A stretch of 64,000 nucleotides of DNA from the NCBI GenBank assembly GCA_022842325.1, contig JALHPU010000004.1, positions 1-64,000 on the forward strand, in the 5' to 3' direction. The notes beneath the pieces are model-generated. The model saw nothing but the letters and a program-made list of their open reading frames with translations. It was not told the DNA's origin and searched no databases. The translations under genes were made by a program, and so were the position numbers. Below are positions 27,399 to 36,501 of the stretch, in pieces; the stretch's first letter is position 1, and each line of letters opens with the position of its first letter. This DNA is from Sulfuritalea sp. GTDB taxonomy: Bacteria; Pseudomonadota; Gammaproteobacteria; Burkholderiales; Rhodocyclaceae.

Positions 27399-27690
27399 GT
27401 GTGACCTCGTGGGAGTGGTGGTGGTAGTGACGGGTTGAATTCTATGCGAATGGTAACGCAGTGTGCCAAACAATTCTTTGCCGGGGTCAAGGTTTTTTAA
27501 TTATGTGTGCAGGCCCGGCAGGCGGCCGACCGGGGGGAAGGGCGCTCGCCGTTCGAATAATCTGCCGCACTGCAAAGGCTGTGCCAGCCAAAGACGATAA
27601 AATGGCATCAGGTTACCGGCGGAGGATCGCCTGATCCTGGCGGGTGACGCCGCGAACGTTTGGCGTAGGCAACGAAAGGAAGCGAAGCAG
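27399..27690. other. Divergent hupB/nfeD promoter gap
   Basis: This 292-base gap holds no gene. On the minus strand TAGAAT at about 27439-27444 is a likely hupB -10 box, with a weak TTGGCA 19 bases upstream. An AGGAAGCGAAG-type purine run precedes nfeD. Confidence 0.45.
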
Positions 27691-28143
27691 ATGGAACTAG
27701 CCTGGTGGCACTGGATGGTGCTCGGCCTTGGTCTGGGCCTGGTCGAACTCGTCGTTCCCAGCTTCTTCATCATCTGGTTCGGGCTCGGGGCCCTGCTGGT
27801 CGGGGTCGCCATGCTGGTGGCACCGGGGATGGCGTTCAGCGCGCAGATCCTGTTGTGGACCCTGGCTTCCGTACTGATGACCGTGCTCTGGTTTCGGGTC
27901 TTCCGTCACGATGACAGCAAGACGCGGTCGGGTCAGGCGAACGAGGCGCTGGGCGAAATCGGCATCCTGGTGCGGGCCGTCGAGCCGCTGGGAGTGGAGT
28001 CGGCGCGCGGCGAGGTGCGTTTCCAGAAGCCGGTGATGGGTTCCGATGTCTGGCCCTGCCTCGCCGATGAAGCGATTGCGGCCGGCGAGCGGGTCAGGGT
28101 ACTGGCGGTCGACGGGCAGATACTCAAAGTTGGCAAATACTGA
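27691..28143 (+). CDS. NfeD-family membrane protein
   Basis: The 150-residue protein has two to three membrane helices in its first half (WWHWMVLGLGLGLVELVVPSFF, then LLVGVAMLVAPG and the IL..LLW segment) and a soluble C-terminal OB-fold domain (GEIGILVRAVEPLG ... VRVLAVDGQILKVGKY). NfeD proteins pair with SPFH/stomatin partners, and such a gene follows 11 bases later. The pair is thought to organise membrane domains or membrane protein quality control; the precise role is not established. Confidence 0.88.
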   Translation: MELAWWHWMVLGLGLGLVELVVPSFFIIWFGLGALLVGVAMLVAPGMAFSAQILLWTLASVLMTVLWFRVFRHDDSKTRSGQANEALGEIGILVRAVEPLGVESARGEVRFQKPVMGSDVWPCLADEAIAAGERVRVLAVDGQILKVGKY

Positions 28144-28154
28144 AAGGTCGGGTC

Positions 28155-29009
28155 ATGGGCGAGTTCGCATTTTTTGTCATTGCCGTTTTTGTCTTTGTCG
28201 CGGTCACCATCGCCAAGGGCGTGCGCATCGTGCCACAGGGCGAGGAATGGATCGTCGAGCGACTGGGCAAGTACCACTCCACGCTGCGCCCCGGCCTCAA
28301 CATCATCGTTCCCTACTTCGATCAGGTGCGTTACAAGCTGACCACCAAGGACATCATTCTCGATGTGCAGGAGCAGGAGGTCATCACCAAGGACAACGCG
28401 GTGATCCTGACCAACGCGATTGCCTTCATCAAGGTCACCGATCCGATCAAGGCCGTTTACGGCGTGACGGATTTCTCCGAGGCGATCCGCAACATGATCA
28501 TGACCACCTTGCGTTCGATCATCGGCGAGATGACGCTCGACGAGGCGCTCTCCAACCGCGACAAGATAAAGGCGCGGCTGCGTGAAGGCGTGGCCGACGA
28601 GGCGATCGACTGGGGCCTGACCGTGAAATCGGTCGAGATCCAGGACATCAACCCGTCCGAATCCATGCAAAAGGCCATGGAGGCGCAGGCCTCGGCCGAG
28701 CGCGAGCGCAAGGCGATGGTCACCAAGGCGGAAGGTACCAAGCAGGCGACCATCCTCAACGCCGAGGCGCAGTTGCAGGCGGCGCGGCTTTCCGCCGAGG
28801 CGCAGGTGACGCTGGCAGAGGCCTCGGCCGAGGCGATCAAACGCGTCGCCGCGGCGATCGGCACCGAGGATGCGCCGATGCGCTACATGCTGGGCGAAAA
28901 ATACATTCATGCCATTGGCAATCTGGCCAAGTCGGACAATGCCAAGACGGTATTGATCCCGGCCGACATCCAGGAAACGCTGCGCGGCATCCTCGGCAGT
29001 CGCAAGTAA
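28155..29009 (+). CDS. SPFH/stomatin-like membrane protein
   Basis: The 284-residue product has one N-terminal membrane anchor (residues ~4-22), then the SPFH/band-7 domain (RIVPQGEEWIVERLGKYHSTLRPGLNIIVPYFD), and a C-terminal coiled coil rich in A, E and K (SAERERKAMVTKAEGTKQATILNAEA). It resembles the QmcA/stomatin subgroup, which oligomerises at the inner membrane. The upstream nfeD gene is its expected partner. Confidence 0.9.
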   Translation: MGEFAFFVIAVFVFVAVTIAKGVRIVPQGEEWIVERLGKYHSTLRPGLNIIVPYFDQVRYKLTTKDIILDVQEQEVITKDNAVILTNAIAFIKVTDPIKAVYGVTDFSEAIRNMIMTTLRSIIGEMTLDEALSNRDKIKARLREGVADEAIDWGLTVKSVEIQDINPSESMQKAMEAQASAERERKAMVTKAEGTKQATILNAEAQLQAARLSAEAQVTLAEASAEAIKRVAAAIGTEDAPMRYMLGEKYIHAIGNLAKSDNAKTVLIPADIQETLRGILGSRK

Positions 29010-29193
29010 GCCTGACGCCCATGGCTCCGACAACCACCCGCAAATCATGAAACGCCCGCATCCTTGCCTGGCCATGGGCGAGCCAACTCGGCCCGCCCCG
29101 CTTCGCCCCGCGCGCGCGGGGTTCCCGATCAGCTCGCTGCGCTCGATATCACCAGCGACTGATCTCGCGGTATCTCGCTAAGCCGCCGTCATC
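29010..29193. other. GC-rich gap before tsaB
   Basis: No gene seen in 184 bases. It holds a CCCCGCGCGCGCGGGG palindrome near 29107 and CTCGCTGCGCTCGATATCACC, resembling the skp-lpxD repeat. Confidence 0.4.
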
Positions 29194-29883
29194 ATGCGCC
29201 TGCTGGCTTTCGAGACCGCGACGCGGCGCCTGTCGGTGGCCCTGTGGCAGGACGGCGAGTTGCTCGAGCGCAGCGCGGAGCTGGCCAACGGCGGCTCCGA
29301 ACTGCTCTTGCCCTGGGTACGGGAGCTGCTCGCGGAAGCCGGCCTGACGCTGGCGCAAATCGATGGCATCGCCTTCGGCGCCGGCCCCGGCGGCTTCACC
29401 GGGCTGCGCCTGGCCTGTGGCGTGGCGCAGGGCCTGGCCTTCGGCCTTGATCGGCCGGTGCTGCCGGTGTCGACCCTCGAAGCGCTGGCGCTGGCCTGCG
29501 GCGAACGCGAAGTCTGGACCTGCCTCGATGCACGCATGAACGAGGTGTACTGCGCGGCGTATCGGGTCGCGGGCGACAGTGTGGAGCAGCTCATGGCGCC
29601 GGTTTGCCTGCCGCCCGCCGTGGCGCCGGCGCCGACTTTTGCCGGCGGCTGGGGCGTCGGCGACGGCTTTGCGACCTATGGTTCCGTGCTCGCCGTGCGC
29701 AAGCCCGACCTGGCGGGGCTGCATGCCGACGTATTTCCCACGGCCGCCGCCGTGCTGCGCCTGGCCGCGCCGGCGTTTGCGCAAGGCCGCACGCTTGCCG
29801 CCGCCGCGGCGCAGCCGATCTATGTGCGCGACAAGGTGGCCATGACCACCCGCGAACGACTGGCGCGCGGTGGGCTCAGATAG
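29194..29883 (+). CDS. tsaB: tRNA threonylcarbamoyladenosine complex subunit TsaB
   Basis: This 229-residue ASKHA-fold protein scaffolds TsaD and TsaE for the t6A modification of tRNAs reading ANN codons. It starts RLLAFETATRRLSVAL and has the core GIAFGAGPGGFTGLRLACGVAQGLAF. The middle region LPPAVAPAPTFAGG is encoded by a dispersed-repeat copy (29617-29640) in a stretch that varies in the family. The start of rimI overlaps its stop codon. Confidence 0.93.
   Translation: MRLLAFETATRRLSVALWQDGELLERSAELANGGSELLLPWVRELLAEAGLTLAQIDGIAFGAGPGGFTGLRLACGVAQGLAFGLDRPVLPVSTLEALALACGEREVWTCLDARMNEVYCAAYRVAGDSVEQLMAPVCLPPAVAPAPTFAGGWGVGDGFATYGSVLAVRKPDLAGLHADVFPTAAAVLRLAAPAFAQGRTLAAAAAQPIYVRDKVAMTTRERLARGGLR
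29617..29640 (+). repeat. REP-A copy inside tsaB
   Basis: GCCGTGGCGCCGGCGCCGAC followed by TTTT. It encodes AVAPAPTF, nearly the same peptide as the repeat in the UppS tail. Confidence 0.5.
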
Positions 29884-30323
29884 TGCTGCACTACCGGGTC
29901 ATGACGGTCGACGATCTCGATGCGGTGGCCGAGACGGAGCGGCGGGTCTATCCTTTTCCCTGGACCCGCGGCAATTTTGCCGACTCGCTGGCGGCGAGTC
30001 ATGGCGCCTGGCTGGCGCTGGAGCGCGGGCAAATGATCGGCTATGCCGTGATGATGCAGGTGCTGGACGAAGCACATCTGCTGAACATTACGGTGTTGCC
30101 AGAACTGCAGCGCAAGGGGCGCGGTTCGGCGTTGCTGCAGCACCTGTTCGGGCTGGCGCGCATGCGCCTGGCGATCCGCATGCTGCTCGAAGTGCGGCCC
30201 GGAAACATTTCCGGACAGGCCTTGTACAAGCGGCACGGCTTCGTCGAAATCGGGCGGCGCCGCGATTATTATCCGGCACATCAGGGCCGTGAGGATGCCA
30301 TCGTGATGGCGCGTGAGCTATGA
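29883..30323 (+). CDS. rimI: Ribosomal protein S18 alanine N-acetyltransferase
   Basis: The 146-residue GNAT enzyme acetylates the N-terminal alanine of ribosomal protein S18. The acetyl-CoA loop is LPELQRKGRGSALLQHL, followed by LLEVRPGNISGQALYKRHGFVEIGRRRDYY, typical of RimI. The GTG at 29883 overlaps the tsaB stop and gives the expected first strand (LHYRVMTVDDLDAVAETE); ATG at 29901 is an alternative that would lose part of that strand. The end overlaps the UDG gene by ATGA. Confidence 0.9.
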   Translation: MLHYRVMTVDDLDAVAETERRVYPFPWTRGNFADSLAASHGAWLALERGQMIGYAVMMQVLDEAHLLNITVLPELQRKGRGSALLQHLFGLARMRLAIRMLLEVRPGNISGQALYKRHGFVEIGRRRDYYPAHQGREDAIVMAREL

Positions 30324-31060
30324 GTCGAGAGGGCGAACGACTGCTGCACGAGATGGGACTGGGTCCGGTCTGGAAACTGCGCGCCAAGCCTGCTGCGGCC
30401 ATGCCGCCGGAAGACGCTGCGGTGGCGACTCCGGTCGCAGTTGCAGTCCCGGCGCCGGAGCTGGCGGCGGTCACGGCGACCGCTGCGCCGGTCGCCACCA
30501 TGTCCTGGGACGAACTCGCCGCCACTGTCGCGGCGTGCCGCCTGTGCCCGCTGTGCGCGGCGCGCAAGCAGGCGGTGCTCGGTGTCGGCGACCGCAATGC
30601 CGACTGGCTGTTCGTCGGCGAGGGCCCCGGCGCCGAGGAAGACCAGCGTGGCGAACCCTTCGTCGGCCAGGCCGGCAAGCTGCTCGACAACATGCTGGCG
30701 GCAATCGGCCTCAAGCGCGGCCAGGACGTGTATATCGCCAATGCCGTGAAGTGCCGCCCGCCGGAAAATCGCACGCCGACGACGGAGGAGACCGCGACCT
30801 GCCGGCCTTATCTCGCGCGGCAGATCGAGTTGCTGCAACCCAGACTGATCGTCGCGCTGGGCCGGCCGGCGGCGCAGACCCTGCTGCAAAGCGACGTCAA
30901 GATCGCCGCCGCGCGCGGCAAAATCCACGACTACCGCGGCATTCCGCTGATCGTCAGCTACCACCCCGCCTATCTGCTGCGCACCCTGCTCGACAAGGCC
31001 AAGGCCTGGGAAGACCTCTGCTTCATGCGGCGCACCATGCAGACACGAAAGGACACCTGA
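30320..31060 (+). CDS. Uracil-DNA glycosylase, iron-sulfur type 4
   Basis: This 246-residue enzyme excises uracil from DNA. Four cysteines for a [4Fe-4S] cluster are placed as in family 4: Cys73, Cys76, Cys145 and Cys161. The active-site motif FVGEGPGAEEDQRGEPFVGQAGKLL and the C-terminal motif SYHPAYLLR are intact. The first ~60 residues form an alanine/proline-rich extension, common in proteobacterial homologues next to rimI. It overlaps rimI by ATGA and the next gene by TGATG. Confidence 0.92.
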   Translation: MSREGERLLHEMGLGPVWKLRAKPAAAMPPEDAAVATPVAVAVPAPELAAVTATAAPVATMSWDELAATVAACRLCPLCAARKQAVLGVGDRNADWLFVGEGPGAEEDQRGEPFVGQAGKLLDNMLAAIGLKRGQDVYIANAVKCRPPENRTPTTEETATCRPYLARQIELLQPRLIVALGRPAAQTLLQSDVKIAAARGKIHDYRGIPLIVSYHPAYLLRTLLDKAKAWEDLCFMRRTMQTRKDT

Positions 31061-31974
31061 TGTCGCATGGCAACGAAGGCTCGGTGCGGGCCATTTTCTA
31101 CGCGCTGGGTGCCAACTTCGGCATCGCCGTGGCGAAGTACTTCGCCGCCTTCTGGACCGGTTCCGGCTCGATGCTGGCCGAGGCGATCCACTCCACGGCC
31201 GATTGCGCCAACCAGCTGCTGTTGCTGCTGGGTCTGAAGCAGGCGCGGCGTCCCGCCAGCGCCGACTTTCCGCTGGGCCATCATCGCGTCACCTACTTCT
31301 GGTCGATGATCGTGGCGCTGATGCTGTTCTTCATGGGCGGCGCGTTTTCCGTCTACGAAGGCGTCGAGCGCCTGCTGCATCCGCAGCCGCTGCAGAATGG
31401 ACTGATCGCCCTGGCGGTGCTGGGCAGTGCCGTGGTGCTGGAGGCATTCTCGCTGTGGGGCGCGTTGAGGGAAATTCGCAAGATCGCCGGCCGCCAGCCT
31501 TTCCTCGCCTGGTTCCGCGAGACGCGGCAGTCCGAACTGATGGTGGTGGCCGGCGAGGATATTGCCGCGCTGCTCGGCCTGGCGCTGGCCTTCGTCGCGG
31601 TCGCGGCCAGTGTCGTCACCGGCAATCCGCTATGGGATGCGCTGGGCACGCTGGCGATCGGCATCGTGCTGATGGTGATCGCGATCGCGGTGATGATCGA
31701 GGTCAAGGGCCTGATCGTCGGCGAATCGGCGGCGCCGCAACTGCGCGCCGAGATCGAAGTCTTTGTCGCGGCCCAGCCGGAAGTCGAGCAGGTGCTGAAC
31801 GTCATCACCCTGGCCTGGGGCGACAAGGTGGTGATCGCGGTCAAGGCGCGCATGCGCGGCATGGAAACCCAGACCGGATTGCAGATGGTCGAGGCCATCA
31901 ATGCCGTCGAGGCGCGCATGCAGGAGCGCTTTCCAAGTGCGCAGTGGGTGTTCTTCGAGCCGGACGTCCGCTAA
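31060..31974 (+). CDS. Cation diffusion facilitator family transporter
   Basis: The 304-residue protein has five to six membrane helices and a cytoplasmic C-terminal domain, as in CDF metal/proton antiporters. Metal-site candidates are HSTADCANQ in helix 2 and GEDIAALLG in helix 5. The HHR-containing loop ADFPLGHHRVTYFWS corresponds to the conserved PxGHxR loop. The substrate (Zn2+, Fe2+, Mn2+ or other) cannot be assigned. The start at 31060 overlaps the UDG stop by one base. A repeat-like word lies at 31248-31270. Confidence 0.88.
   Translation: MSHGNEGSVRAIFYALGANFGIAVAKYFAAFWTGSGSMLAEAIHSTADCANQLLLLLGLKQARRPASADFPLGHHRVTYFWSMIVALMLFFMGGAFSVYEGVERLLHPQPLQNGLIALAVLGSAVVLEAFSLWGALREIRKIAGRQPFLAWFRETRQSELMVVAGEDIAALLGLALAFVAVAASVVTGNPLWDALGTLAIGIVLMVIAIAVMIEVKGLIVGESAAPQLRAEIEVFVAAQPEVEQVLNVITLAWGDKVVIAVKARMRGMETQTGLQMVEAINAVEARMQERFPSAQWVFFEPDVR
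31248..31270 (+). repeat. Possible REP-A copy in the CDF gene
   Basis: GCGTCCCGCCAGCGCCGACT followed by TTC differs by one base from the 21-base core at 5058-5078. The encoded RPASADFPLGH fits the family loop, so this may be chance. Confidence 0.35.
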
Positions 31975-31992
31975 GAACGGCGACTTTTCTTC

Positions 31993-32898
31993 GTGCATCT
32001 GGATCGCTACGTCAATACCCTCGGGCGCCATTTGAAGGCCCGCTTCGGCGAACGCGTGCGGAAGCTGGCGCTGCATGCCGGTTTCACCTGCCCCAATCGC
32101 GACGGTACGCTGGGCCGCGGCGGCTGCACGTTTTGCAGCGTGCGCTCCTTCAGCGCCAGCGATGCGGAAATCTCCGTCGCTGAGCAACTCGCGGCGCGCC
32201 GCGCGGAACTGAAGCGCGCCAGTCGCTATATCGCCTATTTCCAGGCCTATACCAGCACCTACGCCGAGGTCGAGGAATTGCGCCGCCTGTATGCCGAGGC
32301 CACCCGCGAGACCGACATCGTCGGCCTCTGCGTCGGCACCCGCCCCGATTGCGTGCCCGATTCGGTGCTGGAAATCCTGGCCGACTATCGCCAGCGCGGC
32401 TACGAGGTGTGGCTGGAACTGGGCCTGCAAAGCGCGCATGAGGAAACCCTGCGCCGGATCAATCGCGGCCACGGCTTCGCGGCCTACGCGGATGCGGTGT
32501 CACGCGCCCATCGCCACGGGGTCCCGGTGTGCACCCACCTGATTCTCGGCCTGCCCGGGGAATCGGCGGTCATGTGCCGCGAGACGCACCGCCGCGTTCT
32601 GGAACTCGGTGTCGGCGGCCTCAAGCTGCATCCGCTGATGATCGTCAAGGGCAGTGTCATGGCTGCCCAGCATTCACGCGGTGAACTGCAGGCGCCGCTG
32701 ATCGGAGACTATGCCGGCATGGCGGCCGAACTGATCCGGCGGACGCCGCCGGAGATCGTGTTTCACCGGGTCACGGCTACCGCCCGGGAACCGACGCTGA
32801 TCGCGCCGGACTGGTGCCATACCTCGTGGCCCGCGATCCATGCCATATGCGAAGACCTGATGCAAGACGGCATGCAGGGCTGCCATGCGAATCAGTGA
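31993..32898 (+). CDS. YhcC-type radical SAM protein
   Basis: The 301-residue protein carries the iron-sulfur signature of the YhcC (TIGR01212) group: CPNRDGTLGRGGCTFCS, with the three cluster cysteines, then VGTRPDCVPDSVL and WLELGLQSAHEETLRRINRGH. The reaction is not firmly known; the family is widespread and related to Elp3-like radical SAM enzymes. It starts with GTG at 31993, 19 bases after the CDF gene, and its last seven bases overlap the convergent lplT gene. Confidence 0.88.
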   Translation: MHLDRYVNTLGRHLKARFGERVRKLALHAGFTCPNRDGTLGRGGCTFCSVRSFSASDAEISVAEQLAARRAELKRASRYIAYFQAYTSTYAEVEELRRLYAEATRETDIVGLCVGTRPDCVPDSVLEILADYRQRGYEVWLELGLQSAHEETLRRINRGHGFAAYADAVSRAHRHGVPVCTHLILGLPGESAVMCRETHRRVLELGVGGLKLHPLMIVKGSVMAAQHSRGELQAPLIGDYAGMAAELIRRTPPEIVFHRVTATAREPTLIAPDWCHTSWPAIHAICEDLMQDGMQGCHANQ

Positions 32899-34157
32899 TG
32901 TGACACGTCTTCCAGATGGGCGACGTCGTCGCGCTCGCGCTGGTTGATCTCGTGCTGGCGTTTGACCAGCCACATGGTGCCGGCGACGAACAGGCCGAAG
33001 AGGACGATGATCCAGTAGATCGACAGCTTGGCCGTCAGCAGCACCGAATAGGTGCTGGTCATGATCAGGATTGAAAGATTCTCGTTGAAGTTCTGCACCG
33101 CGATGGAGTGCCCTGCGCCCATCAGGATGTGGCCGCGATGCTGCAACAGCGCGTTCATCGGCACCACGAAAAAGCCCGAGAAGATGCCGATCAGCACCAG
33201 CAGCGGCGCCGCCAGCCACATGTCGCGCACACCGATCATGATGATGACGCCGACGCCCATGGCGATGCCGAGCGGGATCACGCGCACCGACTTCTTCAGG
33301 GTGATCATGCGCGCCGCGAGGATGGCGCCGATCGCCACGCCGACCGCCACCACGCCCTGCAGCATGCTGGCCTTGGACAGGTCGAGATTCAAGGCCACCT
33401 TGGCCCACTCGAGCACGATGAACTGCAGCGTCGCTCCGGCGCCCCAGAACAGGGTGGTGACGGCCAGCGAGATCTGTCCCAGCTTGTCGCGCCAGAGCAG
33501 CTTCAGGCAGTGGTTGAATTCATGGAACAGATACACGGGATTCTTTTTCAGCGGCTTGTGGTCGACGCCGGTATCCGGAATGTAAAGATTGAACAAGGCG
33601 GCGATCAGGTAGAGCGTGCCGACGATGATCAGTGTCATCTCGGCGACGGTATCGACCCCGGTCTCTATGACCGGAAAGTCCAGCGCGAGCAACCCGTGAG
33701 CGATTTCCGGCTTGATCAGCGCGCCGCCCAGCACCACGCCGAGAATGATCGCGCCGACCGTGAGGCCTTCGATCCAGCCATTGGCGACCACCAGCAGGCG
33801 GTGCGGCAGGTATTCGGTAAGGATGCCGTACTTGGCCGGCGAATAGGCGGCGGCGCCGAGTCCGACCACGGCATAGGCCAGCAGCGGATGCATGTCGAAG
33901 AACATCAGGCTGCAGCCGAACACCTTGATGCCATTGCTGATGAACATGACCCGCCATTTCGGCATGGAGTCGGCAAAGGCGCCGACGAAGGCCGCCAGCG
34001 CGACATAGGAAACGGTGAAAAAGGTTTTCAGCAGTGGTTCGTATTCCGCGGGGGCGTGCATGTCGCGCAGGATGGCGATGGCGGCGATCAGCAGGGCATT
34101 GTCGGCCAGCGCGGAAAAAAATTGCGCTGCCATGATGATGTAAAAACCAGGACTCAT
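32892..34157 (-). CDS. lplT: Lysophospholipid transporter LplT
   Basis: This 421-residue MFS-type protein has about 12 membrane segments and starts GFYIIMAAQFFSALADNALLIAAIAILRD, typical of LplT. It flips lysophospholipids inward across the inner membrane for reacylation. In many bacteria it is linked or fused to an acyltransferase; here it is alone, with a PlsC/PlsB-like gene 8 kb away. The C-terminal tail is rich in His, Glu and Asp. It converges with the YhcC gene. Confidence 0.92.
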   Translation of the reverse strand: MSPGFYIIMAAQFFSALADNALLIAAIAILRDMHAPAEYEPLLKTFFTVSYVALAAFVGAFADSMPKWRVMFISNGIKVFGCSLMFFDMHPLLAYAVVGLGAAAYSPAKYGILTEYLPHRLLVVANGWIEGLTVGAIILGVVLGGALIKPEIAHGLLALDFPVIETGVDTVAEMTLIIVGTLYLIAALFNLYIPDTGVDHKPLKKNPVYLFHEFNHCLKLLWRDKLGQISLAVTTLFWGAGATLQFIVLEWAKVALNLDLSKASMLQGVVAVGVAIGAILAARMITLKKSVRVIPLGIAMGVGVIIMIGVRDMWLAAPLLVLIGIFSGFFVVPMNALLQHRGHILMGAGHSIAVQNFNENLSILIMTSTYSVLLTAKLSIYWIIVLFGLFVAGTMWLVKRQHEINQRERDDVAHLEDVSHH

Positions 34158-34234
34158 TGAATCGCGACGCGGGAGAATATTTTGGCCGTAAAGGGCTTTG
34201 GGACCGGTGGTCCGGTCGCGTTTTGGTCTGCGGG

Positions 34235-34243
34235 TTTATAGCA
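34235..34243 (-). promoter_or_regulatory. Extended -10 element for lplT
   Basis: Minus-strand TGCTATAAA matches TGnTATAAT with one mismatch. It lies about 80 bases upstream of the lplT start; no good -35 is needed for an extended -10. Confidence 0.4.
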
Positions 34244-34330
34244 CGAAAGGGATGACGGATTTGCGATGTTGCGGTGCAGCAGGGGCGATATACGAAAGGC
34301 ATAGATCTGCATTGCCGGCACAGCGGGTGG

Positions 34331-34412
34331 ATTCCGTCAGGGGATATTGGGGGTTGCGGGGACCTATTCCACCAAGGGATACCGTCCCCTCCACAGGGTT
34401 TCGGGGACATAA
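34331..34412 (+). repeat. REP-B double unit
   Basis: Unit one is TTCCGTCAGGGGATATTGG to GGGGACCTA; unit two is TTCCACCAAGGGATACCGTC to GGGGACATAA. This is the same two-unit structure as at 26978-27048. Confidence 0.6.
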
Positions 34413-34485
34413 ATTGCGCTCATGAGGGATGATTTGTGATTGAATACCGCCCAAACAGCAATTCTTCAATTTGGAGGTAGCGGGT

Positions 34486-35400
34486 ATGGCCGATCGCCGG
34501 CTTCAGGTTTTTCACGCGGTTGCCAAGCAGTTGTCGTTCACCAAGGCAGCCGAAGTGCTGTTCATGACGCAACCGGCTGTGACGTTTCAGATCAAGCAGC
34601 TGGAAGAGCATTTCAATACGCGGCTGTTCGATCGCGGTCATGGACGCATTGCGCTGACGCCTGCCGGTGAAGTCGTGCTCGGCTATGCGGAACGAATTCT
34701 CGGACTTTCCTCGGAAATGGACGTGCGCCTGTCCGAACTGACGGGCGAAATCAGCGGCTCCCTGATGGTCGGCGCCTCGACCACGATCGCCGAATTCATG
34801 CTGCCCGGCATCCTCGGCGAATTCAAATCGACCTACCCGAGCGTGCGCTCGCGTCTGATGGTCGGCAATTCCGAGTCGATCGAGAATCGCGTCATCGAGC
34901 ACACCATCGACATCGGCTTCATCGAGTCCCTGTCGCATGAGCCGAACCTGGAATGCGAGGTGTGCTGCGACGACGAACTGGTGGTGATCTGCCATCCGCG
35001 TTTTCCGCTGGCGCGGCACAAGGAACTGACGCCGCAGAAACTCCTGGAGCATGCCTTCATTTCCCGCGAGCCCGGTTCCGGCACGCGCGAATTCACCGAA
35101 AACTACCTGCGCCATGCGGGGGTCGCCCTCGATCAGCTGAATGTGGTGATGGAACTTGGCAGCCCGATTGCGCTTAACGGCGTGGTGGAGACCGGACTGG
35201 GTTTCGCCATCGCGTCGCGTGCTTCGGTGAGCAAGGAGCAGCGGCTGGGCGACATCGTGGCGATACCGCTCAAGCCGCGCCTGATTCGCACGCTGTCGAT
35301 GGTGTACCCGAAGGAAAAGTTCCGCTCGCGGCTGGTGGCCACGTTTGTCGAATTCGCTTCCAACCGGCTCAGGGCCCTGATCTCGAAGAAGACCGCGTAG
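34486..35400 (+). CDS. LysR-family transcriptional regulator
   Basis: The 304-residue protein has an N-terminal winged helix-turn-helix (LQVFHAVAKQLSFTKAAEVLFMTQPAVTFQIKQLEEHF) and a C-terminal substrate-binding domain starting near GSLMVGASTTIAEFMLPGIL. It looks closest to the CysL/YeiE/CbbR branch of LysR proteins, but neither ligand nor target is evident. The ATG at 34486 with GGAGG upstream was preferred over a TTG at 34471 that overlaps the ribosome site. It is divergent from lplT, so it may act on the shared region, and lies six bases before alr. Confidence 0.9.
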   Translation: MADRRLQVFHAVAKQLSFTKAAEVLFMTQPAVTFQIKQLEEHFNTRLFDRGHGRIALTPAGEVVLGYAERILGLSSEMDVRLSELTGEISGSLMVGASTTIAEFMLPGILGEFKSTYPSVRSRLMVGNSESIENRVIEHTIDIGFIESLSHEPNLECEVCCDDELVVICHPRFPLARHKELTPQKLLEHAFISREPGSGTREFTENYLRHAGVALDQLNVVMELGSPIALNGVVETGLGFAIASRASVSKEQRLGDIVAIPLKPRLIRTLSMVYPKEKFRSRLVATFVEFASNRLRALISKKTA

Positions 35401-35405
35401 CGGAT

Positions 35406-36497
35406 ATGTCGCGACCGATACGCGCACGCCTGGACTGGGCGGCGCTGCGCCACAACCACAGCATAGTTAAGCGGCATGCCGGCGCGGCCCGGGTCTGGAG
35501 CGTGCTCAAGGCCGACGCCTATGGTCATGGCCTGATGTCGGCAGCGCAGGCCTTGCGCGAGGTCACCGACGGCTTTGCGCTGGTGGAGCTCGAAGGCGCC
35601 ATGGCCTTGCGCGACGCCGGATTTTCCCAACCGATCCTGATGCTGGAAGGCCCTTACCAGGCCGACGACCTGCCCCTGTTTGCCGAGCTCGAGCTGACGC
35701 CCGTGCTGCACACGATGTGGCAGGTCGAGGCACTGATCAATGCCGGCCTGCCGCTGCGCCTGCCGGTCTATCTCAAGCTCAATACCGGGATGAACCGCCT
35801 CGGCTTCGATGCCGGCGAATTTCATTCCGCCCTGGATCGGCTGGCGGTCGCCGATTGCATCGATGCCGTGACGCTGATGACACATTTTTCCGATGCCGAC
35901 GAGGCGCGCGGCGTCGAGCAGCAACTGCAGCGTTTTCACGCCATGGCGGGAGGCCGCGCGCTGCCGACCTCGCTGGCCAACTCGGCGGCCTTGCTGCGGT
36001 TTCCCGAAGCCATCGGCGACTGGGTGCGCCCCGGCATCATGCTCTACGGTTCTTCGCCGTTCCCTGCGATGCAAACGGCGGCCGCACTCGGATTGCAGCC
36101 GGTGATGACGCTGGAGAGCGAACTGATCGCAGTGCGCGAACTCATCCCCGGCGATACGGTGGGCTACGGCAGCAGTTTCACCGCCGAGCGCCCGATGCGC
36201 ATCGGCGTGGTGGCCTGCGGTTATGGCGACGGCTATCCGCGCCACGCGCCGACCGGCACCCCGGTGCAGGTCGCGGGACAGCGCACGCGGACCCTGGGCC
36301 GCGTCTCGATGGACAAGATCTGCGTCGACCTCGGCGACTTGCCGTCAACAGTCGGCGTTGGCGACACGGTGACGCTGTGGGGCGGTGCGGGAAACATGTA
36401 CCTGGCGGCCGATGACGTCGCCACGGCGGCCGGCACGGTGTCTTACGAAATGTTCTGCGCGCTTGCCGCGCGTGTGTCCATCGACGAAGTCGATTGA
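35406..36497 (+). CDS. alr: Alanine racemase
   Basis: This 363-residue PLP enzyme makes D-alanine for peptidoglycan. The PLP lysine is Lys35 in VWSVLKADAYGHG; the second catalytic residue is the tyrosine in DTVGYGSSFTA; the substrate loop RVSMDKICVDLG is present. It lies directly upstream of radA, a common betaproteobacterial neighbour. Read with the dadA-type gene at 55046, it suggests D-/L-alanine interconversion and catabolism, although the two are far apart. Confidence 0.96.
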   Translation: MSRPIRARLDWAALRHNHSIVKRHAGAARVWSVLKADAYGHGLMSAAQALREVTDGFALVELEGAMALRDAGFSQPILMLEGPYQADDLPLFAELELTPVLHTMWQVEALINAGLPLRLPVYLKLNTGMNRLGFDAGEFHSALDRLAVADCIDAVTLMTHFSDADEARGVEQQLQRFHAMAGGRALPTSLANSAALLRFPEAIGDWVRPGIMLYGSSPFPAMQTAAALGLQPVMTLESELIAVRELIPGDTVGYGSSFTAERPMRIGVVACGYGDGYPRHAPTGTPVQVAGQRTRTLGRVSMDKICVDLGDLPSTVGVGDTVTLWGGAGNMYLAADDVATAAGTVSYEMFCALAARVSIDEVD

Positions 36498-36501
36498 TCC
36501 G

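Larger units (their letters stand above)
34158..34485. other. Divergent lplT/LysR intergenic region (328 bases)
   Basis: No gene. The minus strand shows an extended -10 TGCTATAAA (34235-34243) as a candidate lplT promoter. A REP-B double unit fills 34331-34412. The LysR gene has GGAGG at 34473-34477. Confidence 0.5.

Noticed and set aside
36348-36369. REP-A-like word in alr
   Set aside because: Only partial match, and the encoded VGVGDTVTLWG is the normal alanine racemase sequence.
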